Positions 9,771 through 21,886 are shown, counted from the first letter of the stretch. The stretch is DNA of 64,000 nucleotides from Odiellus spinosus (GCA_963920705.1 OY987226.1:15626501-15690500); one strand, 5' to 3'. Translations and numbers: made by a program. Notes: generated by a model not told the origin, from the letters alone.

Positions 9771-10582
9771 AGGGTTGCCAAAGTAACAATTAGGTTTAAT
9801 TAAAAAGGTAACTTAACTATACAAATAAAGTTTCAACATTTAAAATAAGGTATACCTTTATCTTAACTTAATCTTAAGGCGCCTTAACTATATAATAAAA
9901 ACCGCAAAGCGGGGTGGTACAATGTACCGATACTTAAATGTTTTCCAGCGTGAGTCCAACGGCAGCACGAGGGTTTATCTCCCAACCGGAAACCAGGGAC
10001 GGCATATAGATGATTTATTCCTGGCACCCACACACACGATTTTAACAGAAGGTAATTACGGTACGCGGTAACGCGAATTTGCGCGCGATGGTGCACTCGG
10101 CGTGGCGTAGATTTTCGGACATCGGTTCAGCTCGGTCGCCCGTGGGTGATCGATTTCGGCAAGGCCGGAGGATCTGGTAATCAGCGGGCTGGTTCGGACA
10201 TCCTGCTCATCTCTTCGCAAAATCAGCGATCTTGGGCGGCTAGCCTATCGGTTTTTCCTCGGCGTGCGTTACTTTTCAGCTTACCGATTCCCGATTTTAT
10301 TATTAACGCGGAGTCGCGAGTATGGTTTTTAACCGCGTGGTCAACGAGGACAACTCTAGCTATATTTTTAACCTTCCATGGTCATGGCCGAAACGAGAAT
10401 CATCTCTCGAGTTTTTCTGGTCCTACCGTCCTTCTTCAATCAACACCCTCGACCTTCGCGGATAGTATTTCTCAATTCGCACCTGGTCGCGACCCTCTTG
10501 GGGTTTTTCATTTTTCACACTTTATAACGTTAATGTACAAATATATAAAAAAAATACATACAATGGGTTTGGCAACCCTAGT
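9771..10582. mobile_element. Possible 0.8-kb element bounded by TAGGGTTGCCAAA inverted repeats
   Basis: TAGGGTTGCCAAA at 9771-9783 is exactly inverted near 10570-10582. The end resembles C2's CAGGGTTGCCACA. Outside the ends lie diverged direct repeats (a GGGATTGAATGTTAATG block at 9732 and 10588). The interior 9900-10520 is markedly GC- and CpG-richer than its surroundings. A 154-codon plus-strand frame (10146-10610) spans much of it but shows no domain, and I do not call it a gene. Confidence 0.4.
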
Positions 10583-10940
10583 TTTCTATGGGATTGGAAT
10601 GTTAAAATAAATGGGGAAAATAAGCTGGAGTTCAGCCTCGCAAGTCCCTGCAGTTGGACCTAGCGAGGAGGGAAGTATGTTATCTAGTAGGTTAGTAGCC
10701 TTTGCGCGTAGGGTCAACTAACCAATGTAGATGGTAAAGAAATATTTTTGGGCATCTCCCATTCAATTGTTCCGAACGCCTGCGTTCTTCGCAACGGGAT
10801 GGAAAATACCCAGCTGGATTTCTTGAACAGTATAGGCTTAGTAAAAGCAGAAACGTGGAAATTTAGTGTAAAATATAATTATTATAAATGAGTTAAATAG
10901 ATAAATTTAAAATTTAGAAAACCCCTAAATTCCACGCTAC
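10583..10940. other. No gene seen
   Basis: Short intergenic-type stretch between two repeat blocks. Confidence 0.35.
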
Positions 10941-11185
10941 ATTTTTTCTGACCGCATATTTTCCCATTTTTGACAGTTTTCTCTCACCATCGTTTAGCAT
11001 TTTTCTCAATCAAATGATCATACTATACATCATCTATCACGAGCCATCTTTATATGGATAGCAATTTCGATTTTCCCTGACCTTATGAGCGAATATTTCA
11101 ACCCCACGTCTTCTCCCAAACCTTTTGACCTATAATTTTCAAATTCCCTGACTATTCCAGGTTTTAACTGACCAGTGACACCGCT
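10940..11185 (+). repeat. Family C relic
   Basis: Contains TTTTCCCTGACC, CAAATTCCCTGAC and ATTCCAGGTTTTAACTGACC, the interior words of C1 and C2. Termini not seen. Confidence 0.5.
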
Positions 11186-11934
11186 GTTAGACTTCATCCT
11201 CCCTTTAAATTCCGGAAAATCAAAGAATTTAAAATGATTTTAAATTTAAGAATCATTGCATTTGTGTCTGATATCAGATCAGATATAATATATTGACCAT
11301 GCGTGCATTAAAAGGAAGTTTACAATATTAATAAAATATTTACCATTATAACAAGATATCTTTCAATAGGAATAGCTCTTCTTCACGAAGAAATATATGT
11401 ATGAATCATATTCCAAACACGATTTCCCAATTGATCACAAAATAACTTTTAAACAAGACATTTTGATATAATATTTCCAATCACGGAATAGATACCGGTA
11501 AAAAAGAAGATTATATAGCCTATAAAAGATATAGAGGAGGGCTTTCCCTTCACCCTTGTCCAGTGTCCACGTACTAAACGAGCTACTGACTGTTATAGAA
11601 AAGACAAAGGGGAAGCGCGCGATATCGAACAGGTGGATCTATTTCAGATATAATAAGCTTAAACCTTTTTGCTTCCTCGAGTTCCTTCCTATTCGCGGCT
11701 GACTAACGCTATAAGAGCAAGTACATTGTATTTACGGCGCGTTGCGTGGACTGTCCTTCAATTTAGAATGAGTCACTGCTCTTCTCTGGAAAGTCTTTTA
11801 GCTACTGGACACAAACTATATGTAAAGGCGGATACGCTTAAGGAAGGGGGAAAGAAAGAAAAAAATCCCAGGACGAACAAGATCCACAAGACATACCATA
11901 AACTGTGAAAACCCTTTAAAGTGTTTCTTCCAAG
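11186..11934. other. No gene seen
   Basis: A 79-codon frame at 11669-11908 has a lysine-rich tail and no recognisable motif; probably chance. Confidence 0.4.
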
Positions 11935-12165
11935 ATTTGGAATTTTAAATTTTTTTAGATTTTCCAGGCACCTTTGTGATAATGTTCCCTGACTAAATGA
12001 CTAATATATCCATATATTTTATATTTTCCATTCATATACTGGACGTCATTTGGTACGACCCATCTTTACAGGGATGAAAGGTTTCGTGGCACAATTCCAT
12101 GAATTTTTTTTGCCCTAATTTTTTTTCTGATTTTTTCCAGCTTCCCTGAACTGGTGCAGTTATAA
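11935..12165 (+). repeat. Family C relic
   Basis: Words TTTTCCAGGCACC, TTCCCTGACTAAATGAC and TTCCAGCTTCCCTGAAC recur, in the same orientation as the other family C relics. Heavily diverged. Confidence 0.4.
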
Positions 12166-13816
12166 ACAGCACGTCCGTTACATGAGACTTAAGTTCTGGA
12201 CAAAAAGTCACACATTTGTTATTGATGGCCTTGACGAGATTACGTATAAGTAATTACGAGGCCAAAAAGAATCTTAAACGTTTTGATTCGTGCCATAAAA
12301 GATCAGGTGAACAAACCTGTAAACCTATTTTCCTTAATGGTTTAAAAACCCCGTGATCGACTCAATAAAAGGCACTTGGCCGCTAAATATGAAAGTTTTC
12401 GTCAATAACAGACAGAGTGGAAGCTCATGTTATATTCATCGTCGACTGAGAACGATCAGCTATTTCCCTCGAGAGGGGCCGCCACTGCACAGCGTCGCGA
12501 CGCCACTAGAAGGGGTTTTCCCAGAGCTTACTCTTTATGTTTTGTCCATTGCGAGCACGTCTTACGCTGGCCAACCCTACTAGGTTTTTTGGGCTCTTAA
12601 TACCTATTACTTATACGAAGTTGCACGAGATCCCGTTCGTGATAAATTCCTTAGATTAAGTAAACAAAATGGCCTCTGCTACGCGCGTGCAAACAAAAGA
12701 AATTGACGTCACGAGCAAACGAAGTTCTGAAAAGCTCTAATGCTAAAAGTCGCCTAGAGTAATTTAAATGAAAGATATTGTATACGGTTTTGTACTCTCA
12801 TATTAAACTATAATTTGTCATTATCTTGAAAGGGACATATTTTAACATTGTATAATCGGTTTATCTACGCGAATGTGGGTCATTTTAAGGTTGTAACTGC
12901 AATATAGAGATGGATTACTTTGAGTTTCATTAAAGTGGTTTATATTTTTCGTTATTATATGCCATGAAAGTGAATTCGTATCATAATGAAAGGTTTGGGA
13001 TTCTTAAAGTGTTTTATGACAATTTTGAAAATTGAACAAAGGTCATAGAGGTCAATTTTTATTCATTCAAGAATTTAAAGTTGGAATTATTATATTGCAA
13101 ATATCTTTCAAGTTATGATAAAATTTTAATTGGTATTATTAATTTTCATAATTAAATTAAATTGTAATAAGCTTCAAATAACTGAGCATTTAAATAAGTT
13201 TATAAATAGATTCCAATTTCAGAATTAATGTACTTAAATTAATGTTTTTTCGACAACAAAGGCTTATAGGTATATGGTTCTCTTAAGCCTCCCCAGGTAA
13301 AATATCCATTCTTCTTTTATTCGGCCGCAGAGAATGCCGAGCGGATAAAAGAGATAGAGACCGAGGGAATTAACTAGCCCAAGGTGAGAGGCTAAAGTGG
13401 CCTTCTTAGGTTTTAGGGGTCAATGGTCCCTTTAGAAATAGGCTTAAGGCCACCCACAGTAATCCCTAATCCTTTTCATCCTAAAAAGAAAGTCTATGGG
13501 CGCGCGAGCATTCAACAACTATTTGTATTTACGCCTAACACTCTTTTATCCAACCAATCTTTTCTCTTGCTGACAAGGCTTAAGAACCAGTAGAAAAACA
13601 ATCTTCAGAACTTTAAGTAAATTCCTTCAGTTATGAAATGTACCAAGTTGATTACAAAGGGTGAACCAAACAAGGTGAAACATGAAGGGGATAATTTTTT
13701 GGGGGATAAACAGCTAGTTCTCAGTACCCGCGTTTCTCTACGTTCAAGGCAGCAGAAGCCGATGAGTGTTTCATTTGCTTCTGGTTCAAGTGAGACAATC
13801 GAAAAAAAATGGTGAC
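12166..13816. other. No gene seen; small GC-richer patch
   Basis: 12450-12590 is GC-richer with a 76-codon frame (12353-12583) lacking recognisable features. A TGACGTCA palindrome lies at 12704-12711. A hairpin-forming TTTTATTCGGCC/GCCGAGCGGATAAAA stretch lies near 13317-13350. A 60-codon frame at 13633-13815 is unsupported. Confidence 0.4.
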
Positions 13817-14190
13817 AGGTAGAATGAAACGTTACACCAAGTAATTGTTTATCGATTAATTATCGTTTAAATAAGCCTAATCCACCAGTAAAAATAAATT
13901 AAAAACAAATAACTAACTAGAAATAAATTTAAAACTTACCATCAAAATGGATTCATGGAGTTCCTGAACTCCCCATATAAGGACTCGTGACCAATGAAAT
14001 TGATCTATGGCCCTTATATGGGGACTGCAGGATCTACATGGATCCAGCTAAGCCTATTTTTCGGGTAAATTTTAAATTTATTTCTAGTTTGATATTTGTT
14101 CGTTAAATTTTTTTACTGCTGAATTAGGCCTATTTAAACGATAATCAATTGATAAAAATCACTTGTTGTTAGGTTGCATTCTCCCTTTAA
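13817..14190. mobile_element. Palindromic TTAA element D1
   Basis: Nearly self-complementary over its whole length. The left arm (AAGCCTAATCCACC, ACTAGAAATAAATTTAAAAC) is mirrored by the right arm (TTTAAATTTATTTCTAGT, AGGCCTATTTAAACGATAA). The right end GCATTCTCCCTTTAA matches D2 and D3; the left end is diverged. Transcribed from either side it would form one long hairpin. Non-autonomous. Confidence 0.75.
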
Positions 14191-15204
14191 GGTAAAGGGT
14201 GAAACATAGAGTATTGTCATAGTGTGTTATTTTCCCATAGCCACCAATACAGTCAAAGACACGGTGTCGATAGTACTCTATATAAATAATGAAACTATGT
14301 TGTTCTTGTTACAGGGTCAGTTGACATTGAGGTATAATCGTAACACGCGATAATTTTAAACTGGAACTTCTGAGAGAAAGAGTCAGGCGTTATAGACTCG
14401 TAAAACAATCCGGAAGTTTTCTTAAACTCGCTATAGTTAAAATCAGTCTGAGAATACAATGGAAGCGAAGTTTATAGTCCAATTTAATCTACTCGTAAAC
14501 TTAGTAACTAAAAACAAGGATCCTAATGTTGTTAACACTGACGTTTCCGAGTGATTATGTGCGAGAAAATACTATAATAGGAATCAGTCTAAGATTTCAA
14601 TGAATATAAAACTAGGCTCCCATTATTTCTTTTAGCTCTCTTTTAGTAAACATCGCAACTTGTACGAGATACGAGGGAGGTTCAAGTTCATACGTAATGC
14701 AAATGGACAGTGAGACATATTCCGACGGGGGCTATCAAGGGCACCTGGCTCTTCGACCGACATTTCCCAGCCCGAGCCGATTCTTTTATCCTAAGACTAA
14801 TAAGAAAGAAGAATCAAATTCCACCCATCTCCTCATTAAGGAAACTCGGGGAAACTAGATATTACGGTAGCGCCCTCTGGTTTAAGATTCATTAAACAAA
14901 AACTTTAGTTGTATGGTTGTCAACCCACAGCGCCCATCATTTGAAAATTAATGTTATACGATTTCAATGTTATTTCGAAGATAATGACAAAATTGTAACA
15001 TTATTTTATGAACGCTCTCCTATTAAGAAACTACTAGTAACTTGCCTTAGAGTGACATTTAATTTAATAGTATATACCTTTATCTTTGTTATATTGACCA
15101 TATCTTTCGCCACTTATGTTAATAAACTGAATAACGTATCAGTGATTAACTAAATAATACCAAGAATCTATAAATAAATAAATATAGAAGAAGTATTGGC
15201 GTAC
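14191..15204. other. No gene seen
   Basis: Two frames (14710-14895 and 14917-15153) have no recognisable domain. The second is hydrophobic near its end, but that follows from AT-rich composition. A short diverged direct repeat (AATCAGTCTGAGAATACAAT-like) occurs at about 14441 and 14582. Confidence 0.4.
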
Positions 15205-15410
15205 TAGCAAAAATCCTTGAAAAATCATGGGAGTTTTCTGGAATTTAATCCGAATTTTCCAGATTTCATTTTCAGAACTTTCCATAATTCGTTTTCCAGA
15301 ACTTTCAAGCACTTTTCTAGAATTTTCTAGACCTCTCCAGACTTTTCTGGAACATTCTAGGACATTCTGGGGAAAGTTACGGACATTGCAAATTAATAGT
15401 GTTTGATTTA
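15205..15410 (-). repeat. Second copy of the heat-shock-like module, inverted and degraded
   Basis: On the minus strand this aligns with about 805-1035 in A1, through both flanks (AATGTCCGTAACTTT on one side, TAGCAAAAATCCTTGAAAAA on the other). The periodic array persists at 15304-15372: TTC at 15315, 15325, 15345, 15355 and 15365, with GAA at 15320 and 15350 and one-base variants between. Because the homology stops short of the A termini, the module seems to move separately from family A. Confidence 0.6.
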
Positions 15411-16385
15411 ATTACCGTTTTTTGCAATTTAACACTTTTTTAATAAATATTTTAGGGTCTATAAGAAATCTAAAAATTAAGTTATCGCATAGTACACTCT
15501 ATTTCCTTCGATTTACCTTTAAAGCACCCTAAGAGATGGCGACAGCGATCCTTTTTTAGCCACTGGATATACGCGGCCCAATCAAAAAGTAAGACTTGAT
15601 GGGAAAGTAAGCTTTTGGTTTTACTTATCTCAATCATAAGTTACTTTCGGTAGTATTGTGATTTACGATAAAATATTACAAAGAAACCCGTTATTTTATT
15701 CTAGAATAACAAACTACTAAAATTTACAAGGTCGAATTAAGGTTTAAGTTTCTTTAACAAGAAGTTGGTAATAATAATAAAAATGTTTTCATTATGTCCT
15801 TGGAATTTCTTCTTACGAATAAAATAAAACAAAGCCCCCATTTCAAAAAGGAAATACATTCCCATATATTAGCACTTACAGCAGCCTAAGAAGGAACTAG
15901 TTAATCTCCCATTGATTACTAGGTTTTTTAGATAAAATTAGGACCCTTATAAGGATGTAACTTTAAATATATATAATACTATATCTTTAAAATCTTAATC
16001 ACGTTTCAAATAAGGCGATTTTAAATTTAAAGGTAGACAGTCAGGATTTAACTGAAAAATTCCACTGAAAAATATTAACTATAGGCCTATTTTCTTACAA
16101 ACAGAAACTGAAACTTGATCGACGCATATTGTTCGAGAGAGCAAATTTAAATTTTCAGAAAAGGGCGTGGCCAATTAGCTCGCGATTTCTAGAATAAATT
16201 AAATCTAGCTATCTATTGCGGGAAAAGCACGTGAATAGGCACGCGCTAAGCCTACTTTGGTTGATTCATTTTTAAGAAAAGCGCGGGAAAAATCTCGAGA
16301 TTATCATATTTTCTTTCATTGCGGAAATAACGTAAAAGGGATTTTCGATTAAAAACACTTTTAAGAAATCGACAAATAACAATTA
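15411..16385. other. No gene seen
   Basis: AT-rich with no tandem structure noticed. Confidence 0.4.
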
Positions 16386-16855
16386 AGCTACGGTCGCATT
16401 AGCATTTCTTAATCGGTTTGAAACGGTAAAATCAAACCGATATTCAAATCGCCAGGTATCATTTAAAGCATCGCGTGTTCACACATTATCTTTACCAAGA
16501 GGATCAGACAAGGAGAGGAAAAGTGGGGGCGGCGCAGTTCCTACTGCGTCGGCCTAAACTCAAACTCTGGGAGAACGGGGGTAGAGATGTTTCGTGGTAA
16601 AATGTTGTCACGTGGGTAAAACGGATCCTTTATCAGCTTCGTAGTAGCCACCGACGCTAGTGACCACGTGACATCAGTTTACCTCGAGAATTTCCTATCC
16701 CCCTTTCCACCCGAGTGGGAGGTTGGCTCTTCTCTCTCTCTAACTCAACGCAGCCCTACTTTTCCTCTCCTTGTCTGATCCTTCTTGTCTTTACAAATCG
16801 ATTTATTGTAGCATCATCTATCGGTTGTTGAAACCGAATCGGTATGAACGCAGCT
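16386..16855 (+). mobile_element. Family H element H1, split by N1
   Basis: Starts AGCTACGGTCGCATTAGCAT and ends GAATCGGTATGAACGCAGCT. The ends are weak inverted repeats (AGCTxCG). The left half (16386-16495) and right half (16788-16855) align with H3 at 58567-58860, which is uninterrupted at the corresponding site. Non-autonomous. Confidence 0.7.
16496..16787. mobile_element. Nested inverted-repeat element N1 (hAT-like)
   Basis: About 292 bp. Termini of about 29 bp are inverted with one indel, beginning CAAGAGGATCAGACAAGG. Flanked by TCTTTAC on both sides (16489-16495 and 16788-16794), or 8 bp allowing A/G at the first base. H3 provides the empty site (TTATCTTTATAAATCG at about 58668-58683). 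The 8-bp pattern nTnnnnAn would fit hAT targets; that assignment is inference. GC-richer than its surroundings, no transposase. Confidence 0.8.
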
Positions 16856-17071
16856 TTTGGGTGATATTTGTTTTTGCTTAATTTGAGCATATTAAGGAAT
16901 TAAAAGTATTAAAAGTACTAAAAGTATATATTTTCTTGGATAGTTTTTATGACTGCTATCTAAGACCTGCTAAGCCTAAAATCTAAGATTAATTAATGTG
17001 TTGTCCGTTTTCCTTCAATCTGTTTTATAATTTACGAAAAAGTAAAGAAGTGGAATATAAACTTTTACAGC

Positions 17072-17102
<31 letters not shown>

Positions 17103-18960
17103 AATTATCTGGCGCCACAAATTCTGCTTATATAGAAACTAGAAACGGGAGAAGCCGGCTGTAAAGTAATTTTTGGAGGTCGCGCCAATTTAATACGTAT
17201 AGTTTATATTAATTCAAGGCTGGGAATTACGTAGTTTCATTTATATACTAAGAGGATAATTCTAGAAGGGGAGATACTAATCTATAACCAATAGGATTAG
17301 CTAGGAGTCTGACAAACGTCGGAATAGGCTGGTTACAAAACAATAAACCGAATCGCAGAAATTCAGTGGCGTATCTTGGGGGTGAGGGGGCAAAACTATT
17401 AATTAACAAAACCTCTTGCTTGGCTACTATGGATAAAGAATAGGCAGATGTGGTTTTGTTAGTTGAGTTCCTCTTTTTGTCGTTAGAGGATGCTTATGAA
17501 CGCCAGTTAGTTTTGGCTATTAATTTTTATCTAATAAGATAGGAGTAGCCCTAGGTTCGACACAAAGCTATTTTCTAAGTTTGCTATTTCTTAAACTTCT
17601 ATTTAGTTTAGGATCCATGGTAACTTTTTTTACGCCTTGATAAATGAAGGTAACCTAAATCCCTTCTGCAACAGGGGCAAAAAGAGTCAAAGAAAATGAC
17701 TCGCACACTGACTATTAAAGGTCAAAATACATACAAATATGATACAGGGGGATTTGTACCAGTGTAGTAGGCAAGTCAACAATAAACTGAAGTTCTTAAC
17801 ACTTACACGTTTTAGAGAGATAATTATGTTCTTCTGATAATACGTCATTTGAGTGTACAAGTGCAGGGTGATCAAATTGAACACGATAAGAACATATATA
17901 TTCACGATTTTAGTTATAACACAAACCCAAATAAAAACTTTACACATAATTAAAAAATTTACATACCAGTCCTGTGCGGCGCCGATGAGAAGTTTTCTAC
18001 TTGACTGAAGTCTTTTTTAAATCTATAGAAAGAGAAAAAGAAAATACAGTTTTAATTAATTTATAATAATATTTAATATACAAATATAATTAAATCGTTA
18101 AAATGGTTAGGATATTAAAATGTTATTTGTTTTATTGGAATTTTAAATATTTATATCATTATTGTTATAAAATGATATTTTTTCACTTCATTTAAATGAA
18201 TGGTAAATTTAATGAATATGATAATGGTTTTAAAAGTATATTTTTTTACCTAAATTAATATGTTAATTTAATCATGATATTAAAACATTATAGAGATATT
18301 AAGCCTTTGTCTCACTAATTTTTCAAGTAAACATTATTTGAAAGAGTCATTGTTTAAATAATAATTTCAATGAACTATTAAAATCTGGAACAAATTATAT
18401 TGAAATCTGATTATTTCGTTAAGCGAAATATGATTGTATAATTTCTCAATATGATAATTGTTAAATATGTCAGTTAACTAATTTAACTAAACAGAATTTT
18501 AACGTAATCATATAGGTCATTTTATATTAAATTTAAAAATGATTAAAATCGGATAATATTGCGAAATCAATTTTCTTTCGTTAATAAATAAAATGCCTGT
18601 CAACAAACTTTGATGCAATAATATATTTCCGCTTATCAGAACGAAAAATGACTCATCTACAAAAACAAATTCTACGAAAGAATCCGAGAAAAACAAATTG
18701 ATTATCTAATTTCTAAAAACCTTGATAAACGTATTATCGCGTCCAATAAAATTAATTCTCTAGCACGTATTGACACCAAATAAAACCGAAAGGATCATAT
18801 TTTGATTTAATCTCATATACCAGTGTACTTTAATTTACTGCAATTTAAAATTTGATCAACCAATGAGAAAATAAAGGAATGAAATTGAAATATAGCACAC
18901 CGGATTAATTTTGAAAAATGTATATGAATATATTGTGATGTTGTATGTAATGTTATCAAG
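16856..18960. other. No gene seen; T26 run
   Basis: An uninterrupted T run lies at 17077-17102. The minus-strand 86-codon frame 17687-17947 is hydrophobic and low in complexity, without recognisable identity. 18000-18550 is very AT-rich. Confidence 0.4.
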
Positions 18961-19107
18961 ATTGATGCTCGTAAATCGAGTTGCAGGTGCTAGCTCTTAA
19001 TAATAATAATATTTATTTCGCTACAACGTAGTAGGCAACCGCGGAGGAATAGCCTATAATATGTGGTTGCAGTAACAATACAGAGTCACTAATAAAATTT
19101 TTAATCT

Positions 19108-19640
19108 TATTCGATCGAAATTCTATTCGACCGAAAACTTTATCGTTTCCATTTGGCATTAGTCCGAAAGTTCTACTAAAAATAGTGGCCATGGTGTTTT
19201 AGCTGTTTTCTGGTGAAATGAAATATAAAATAGGGTCATGTTAAAGCTAAATTGGGCGTAAAAAATTATGTCAATACCAATTTTCTCGTACATGCCCTTA
19301 AACATTCGGTCGAATGGGATTTCGATGGGATAAGTAGTATTTGGGGTAATATATATTCAGACTTCATACGTGATCGCCAGAAATCCATTTGGTTGAATGA
19401 GATTTCGCTCCAATGGAGAGGGAAAAAAAGGTGTTATTTTAAAACCGTACTTTTGGAATAATATAATTTCGGTCGAATGAATTTCGGTTCAATGGAAAAT
19501 AGTTATTTTATATAATCGAGCATTTGTTTTAATATAAATTCGGTTAAATGGTAAAGAAATAGTTATTTTAAAACTGAAAGATTGGATTAATAGAAATTCC
19601 GTCGAATACACATTCGACCTAACGCCATTTCGGTCCAGTG
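19108..19640 (+). repeat. Degenerate TTTCGGTCGAATGG repeat block
   Basis: At least ten diverged copies of a TTCGGTCGAATGG / TTTCGGTTCAATGG motif are spread over ~530 bp, in one orientation after an inverted pair at the left (TTCGATCGAAAT..ATTCGACCGAAAA). Spacing varies from about 20 to 80 bp. The 69-codon frame at 19252-19461 is a translation of this repeat. Confidence 0.6.
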
Positions 19641-19964
19641 TGCCTGAAGCCGAGCTAGAGCGTTAGCGCTCGGTTAAAAAAAAAAAACAATATTTTTAAA
19701 AAAGACTTAACTCCGTTTGGCTAGAATAAATTGAAAAGCCACTCTCATTGTTATTCAAGGTTATAGGCATTCGTGAGAGAGAAATGACGCCGATATTTCA
19801 AGGAAAAACTCCTCTTCGCGTTAGTAACAAGCGCAGAAAACTCCTTCCAACTTAAAAGACATAAATCTTCCAGGCACCCACACGTGGTTAAAGAATGCTA
19901 AAGGGGCACTGAAACGTTGCGCCACAAATATAACATCAATGATTTTCAAATGAGATGATTACTC
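19641..19964. other. No gene seen
   Basis: Includes an A run near 19678-19687. Nothing recognised. Confidence 0.35.
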
Positions 19965-20533
19965 CACGTAGTTGAAGCTACGATAAATCCATTTTATAAA
20001 GATTATGCGTGAACACGTGCGCTTAAAATGATTCCTGGCGATTTGAATATCGGTTTGATTTTATCGTTTAAAATCGATTATGAAATGCTAGTGCAGGGTT
20101 CGTACAAAATTTTGGAAGTTAATTTCCCTGACTTTTCCAGGTTTTTCCTGACCATTTCTAAATAATTTCCCTGACCAATTTTAATACTTTTTTCATGAAT
20201 ATATTCTTACGAGCGAGCTGCTGGCAATTCCCACATTTTATTTGAAATCGGGGTCAGGATAGTTTACTCAGAATATGAGAAACAATTTGAATCTTTAGGC
20301 ATATATTTTCAGTTTATAATAATTACGTTACAACTGATTGGTAAACCAATCATAAACAGTTCCTCGACACATAAGAAAATATTTATTTTCTCTGACCATT
20401 TGGGCTATTTTCAAATTCTCTGACTTTTCCCTGACCTTTGGGGCCCCTTTCCAAATTCCCTGACTTTTTGGGCCAATTTCCAAATTCCCTGACTTTCCAG
20501 GTCGTGTACGAACCCTGTAGTGTGACCATAGCT
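19965..20533 (-). mobile_element. Family H copy H2, inverted, split by C1
   Basis: On the minus strand it reads AGCTATGGTCAC-ACTAGCATTTC across the insertion point, then ATCAAACCGATATTCAAATC, GCCAGGAATCATTTTAAG and CACGTGTTCACGC, in the same order as H1 and H3. C1 separates the first ~16 bp from the rest. The far end (near 19965) is diverged. Confidence 0.65.
20094..20517. mobile_element. Family C element C1, complete, TAGTG duplication
   Basis: 424 bp with 13-bp exact inverted ends, CAGGGTTCGTACA. TAGTG flanks both sides (20089-20093 and 20518-20522). The interior near each end is built from CAAATTCCCTGAC and TTTTCCAGG(T) words. Inserted in H2, whose relative H1 reads AGCTACGGTCGCATTAGC without interruption. 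No transposase. A 99-codon frame starting at 20438 is repeat translation running into flank. Confidence 0.85.
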
Positions 20534-21734
20534 AGAGTATTCCATAATCCCTTGATGGAGAGAGATGACCAATTTTTACAAATGATATCATTACGTTATC
20601 CCTTTTATATCTGTATGGGCGTTCTTCAAAAGCGGGGAAGCCGTTTCGCGATAATCCCCCGCTTGCTAAAATTCCTACGTATCAAATATTTGCCGTCCTT
20701 GAGCGAAATAAAACGTAAACAGCTTTCAAGGCTGTAAACGTCCTTTTTTCTGATACGTAAGTACCACTTACAAATTGCAGCAGGAACTAATAAACTATAA
20801 GGACTTTGTACCTCTTATAATTAGACGAGAAAGAAAGCGGGCTTTGTGTGACTACTCTCTACAGAAACTTCTGATTGATACGGGCTTAATTTTTATTCGC
20901 GACTATGACGTTACCCCCATAAAGTCTTGTCAGCTGATTCTTATTATCTGAGCACATTTTATTTCGAATTTTATTTTTTCAATATATATAATAAATTCTG
21001 CGCAACTTGTTTTGAACGGACCTGGAGACGCCAATTTATTATCTATAGTTTACTGCGACCCAGGCAGAGTATATGTATTATTGAGACCACCGTCGAATTC
21101 ATTTTAATTACCGATGCGACGAAATTTAAGTGGCATATTAAAATGAAACATTTAGGAAGTTTTAATGATATATTTGTGTCTATTTTTTACTCTCAAAATC
21201 GTTATTAGGTTAATAAATGTGTCCTAAACGAACTAAGCTTAGCTTAACCCAAGAACAATAGAATATTTAAAATTAAGTATTTATATATACGTAGTCACGT
21301 AAGTTCTGATAGCTAGTTGGCTAGCATAAATATTAGGTACTTTTAAAATCAGTACTCTGATTATAATTAAAAGAAATCCTAAATGATTGTTAAATTTAAG
21401 CCTAACAAATCAAAAATTGATTCTTAAATTAATACAAAATTATTTAAAAATTCTAAACCAAACATAATTTTTTTTTTAATATTTAGATTAATTAATTTAA
21501 TTAACTGAAGACTTCCTGGATGTTTTACTAAGAAAACATGCCTAATTTTTAGAAGCAGAAAAAAAAATTATTTTCCTATTCACCCTTCCTTTAATTCCTC
21601 TTGACCTCCAAGCACAACTTAATTTCGTCCCAATCTGGAAAAAAAGCCAGCATATCCAATAGAAACAGGTGCTTTTCAACGGCTGTTTTTGGTGTTTCCA
21701 AGGTTATTTTATTATACCAACAATTAAGTACGTT
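20534..21734. other. No gene seen
   Basis: A 93-codon plus-strand frame (20927-21208) has aromatic-rich composition expected of AT-rich DNA and no motif I recognise. Confidence 0.4.
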
Positions 21735-21886
21735 TACACTTGACAACGTAGGTTCGATGTTCAAATATTAAGATATTAATTTTGCTTATTGATCAAATGT
21801 CTACGCATATGACCCCAAAATTTTATAATCTGACCTTTCCAAAACGGTTAAAATCGGTTTCAAAGTCTGTAGTGTGAACGCAGCTT
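21735..21886 (+). repeat. Family H relic H4 (right end)
   Basis: Ends with AACGGTTAAAATCGGTTTCA followed by AGTGTGAACGCAGCT, matching the right end of H3 (GGTTAAAATCGATTTCAAGG then GAACGCAGCT). The left part is too diverged to align by eye. Confidence 0.45.

Noticed and set aside
10146-10610. 154-codon plus-strand frame as a gene
   Set aside because: It has no recognisable domain, ends in flanking repeat sequence, and an open frame of this length is expected in a GC-rich patch.
20438-20737. 99-codon frame starting in family C
   Set aside because: The start is a translation of CCCTGAC repeats, and the frame then crosses the element boundary into unrelated DNA.
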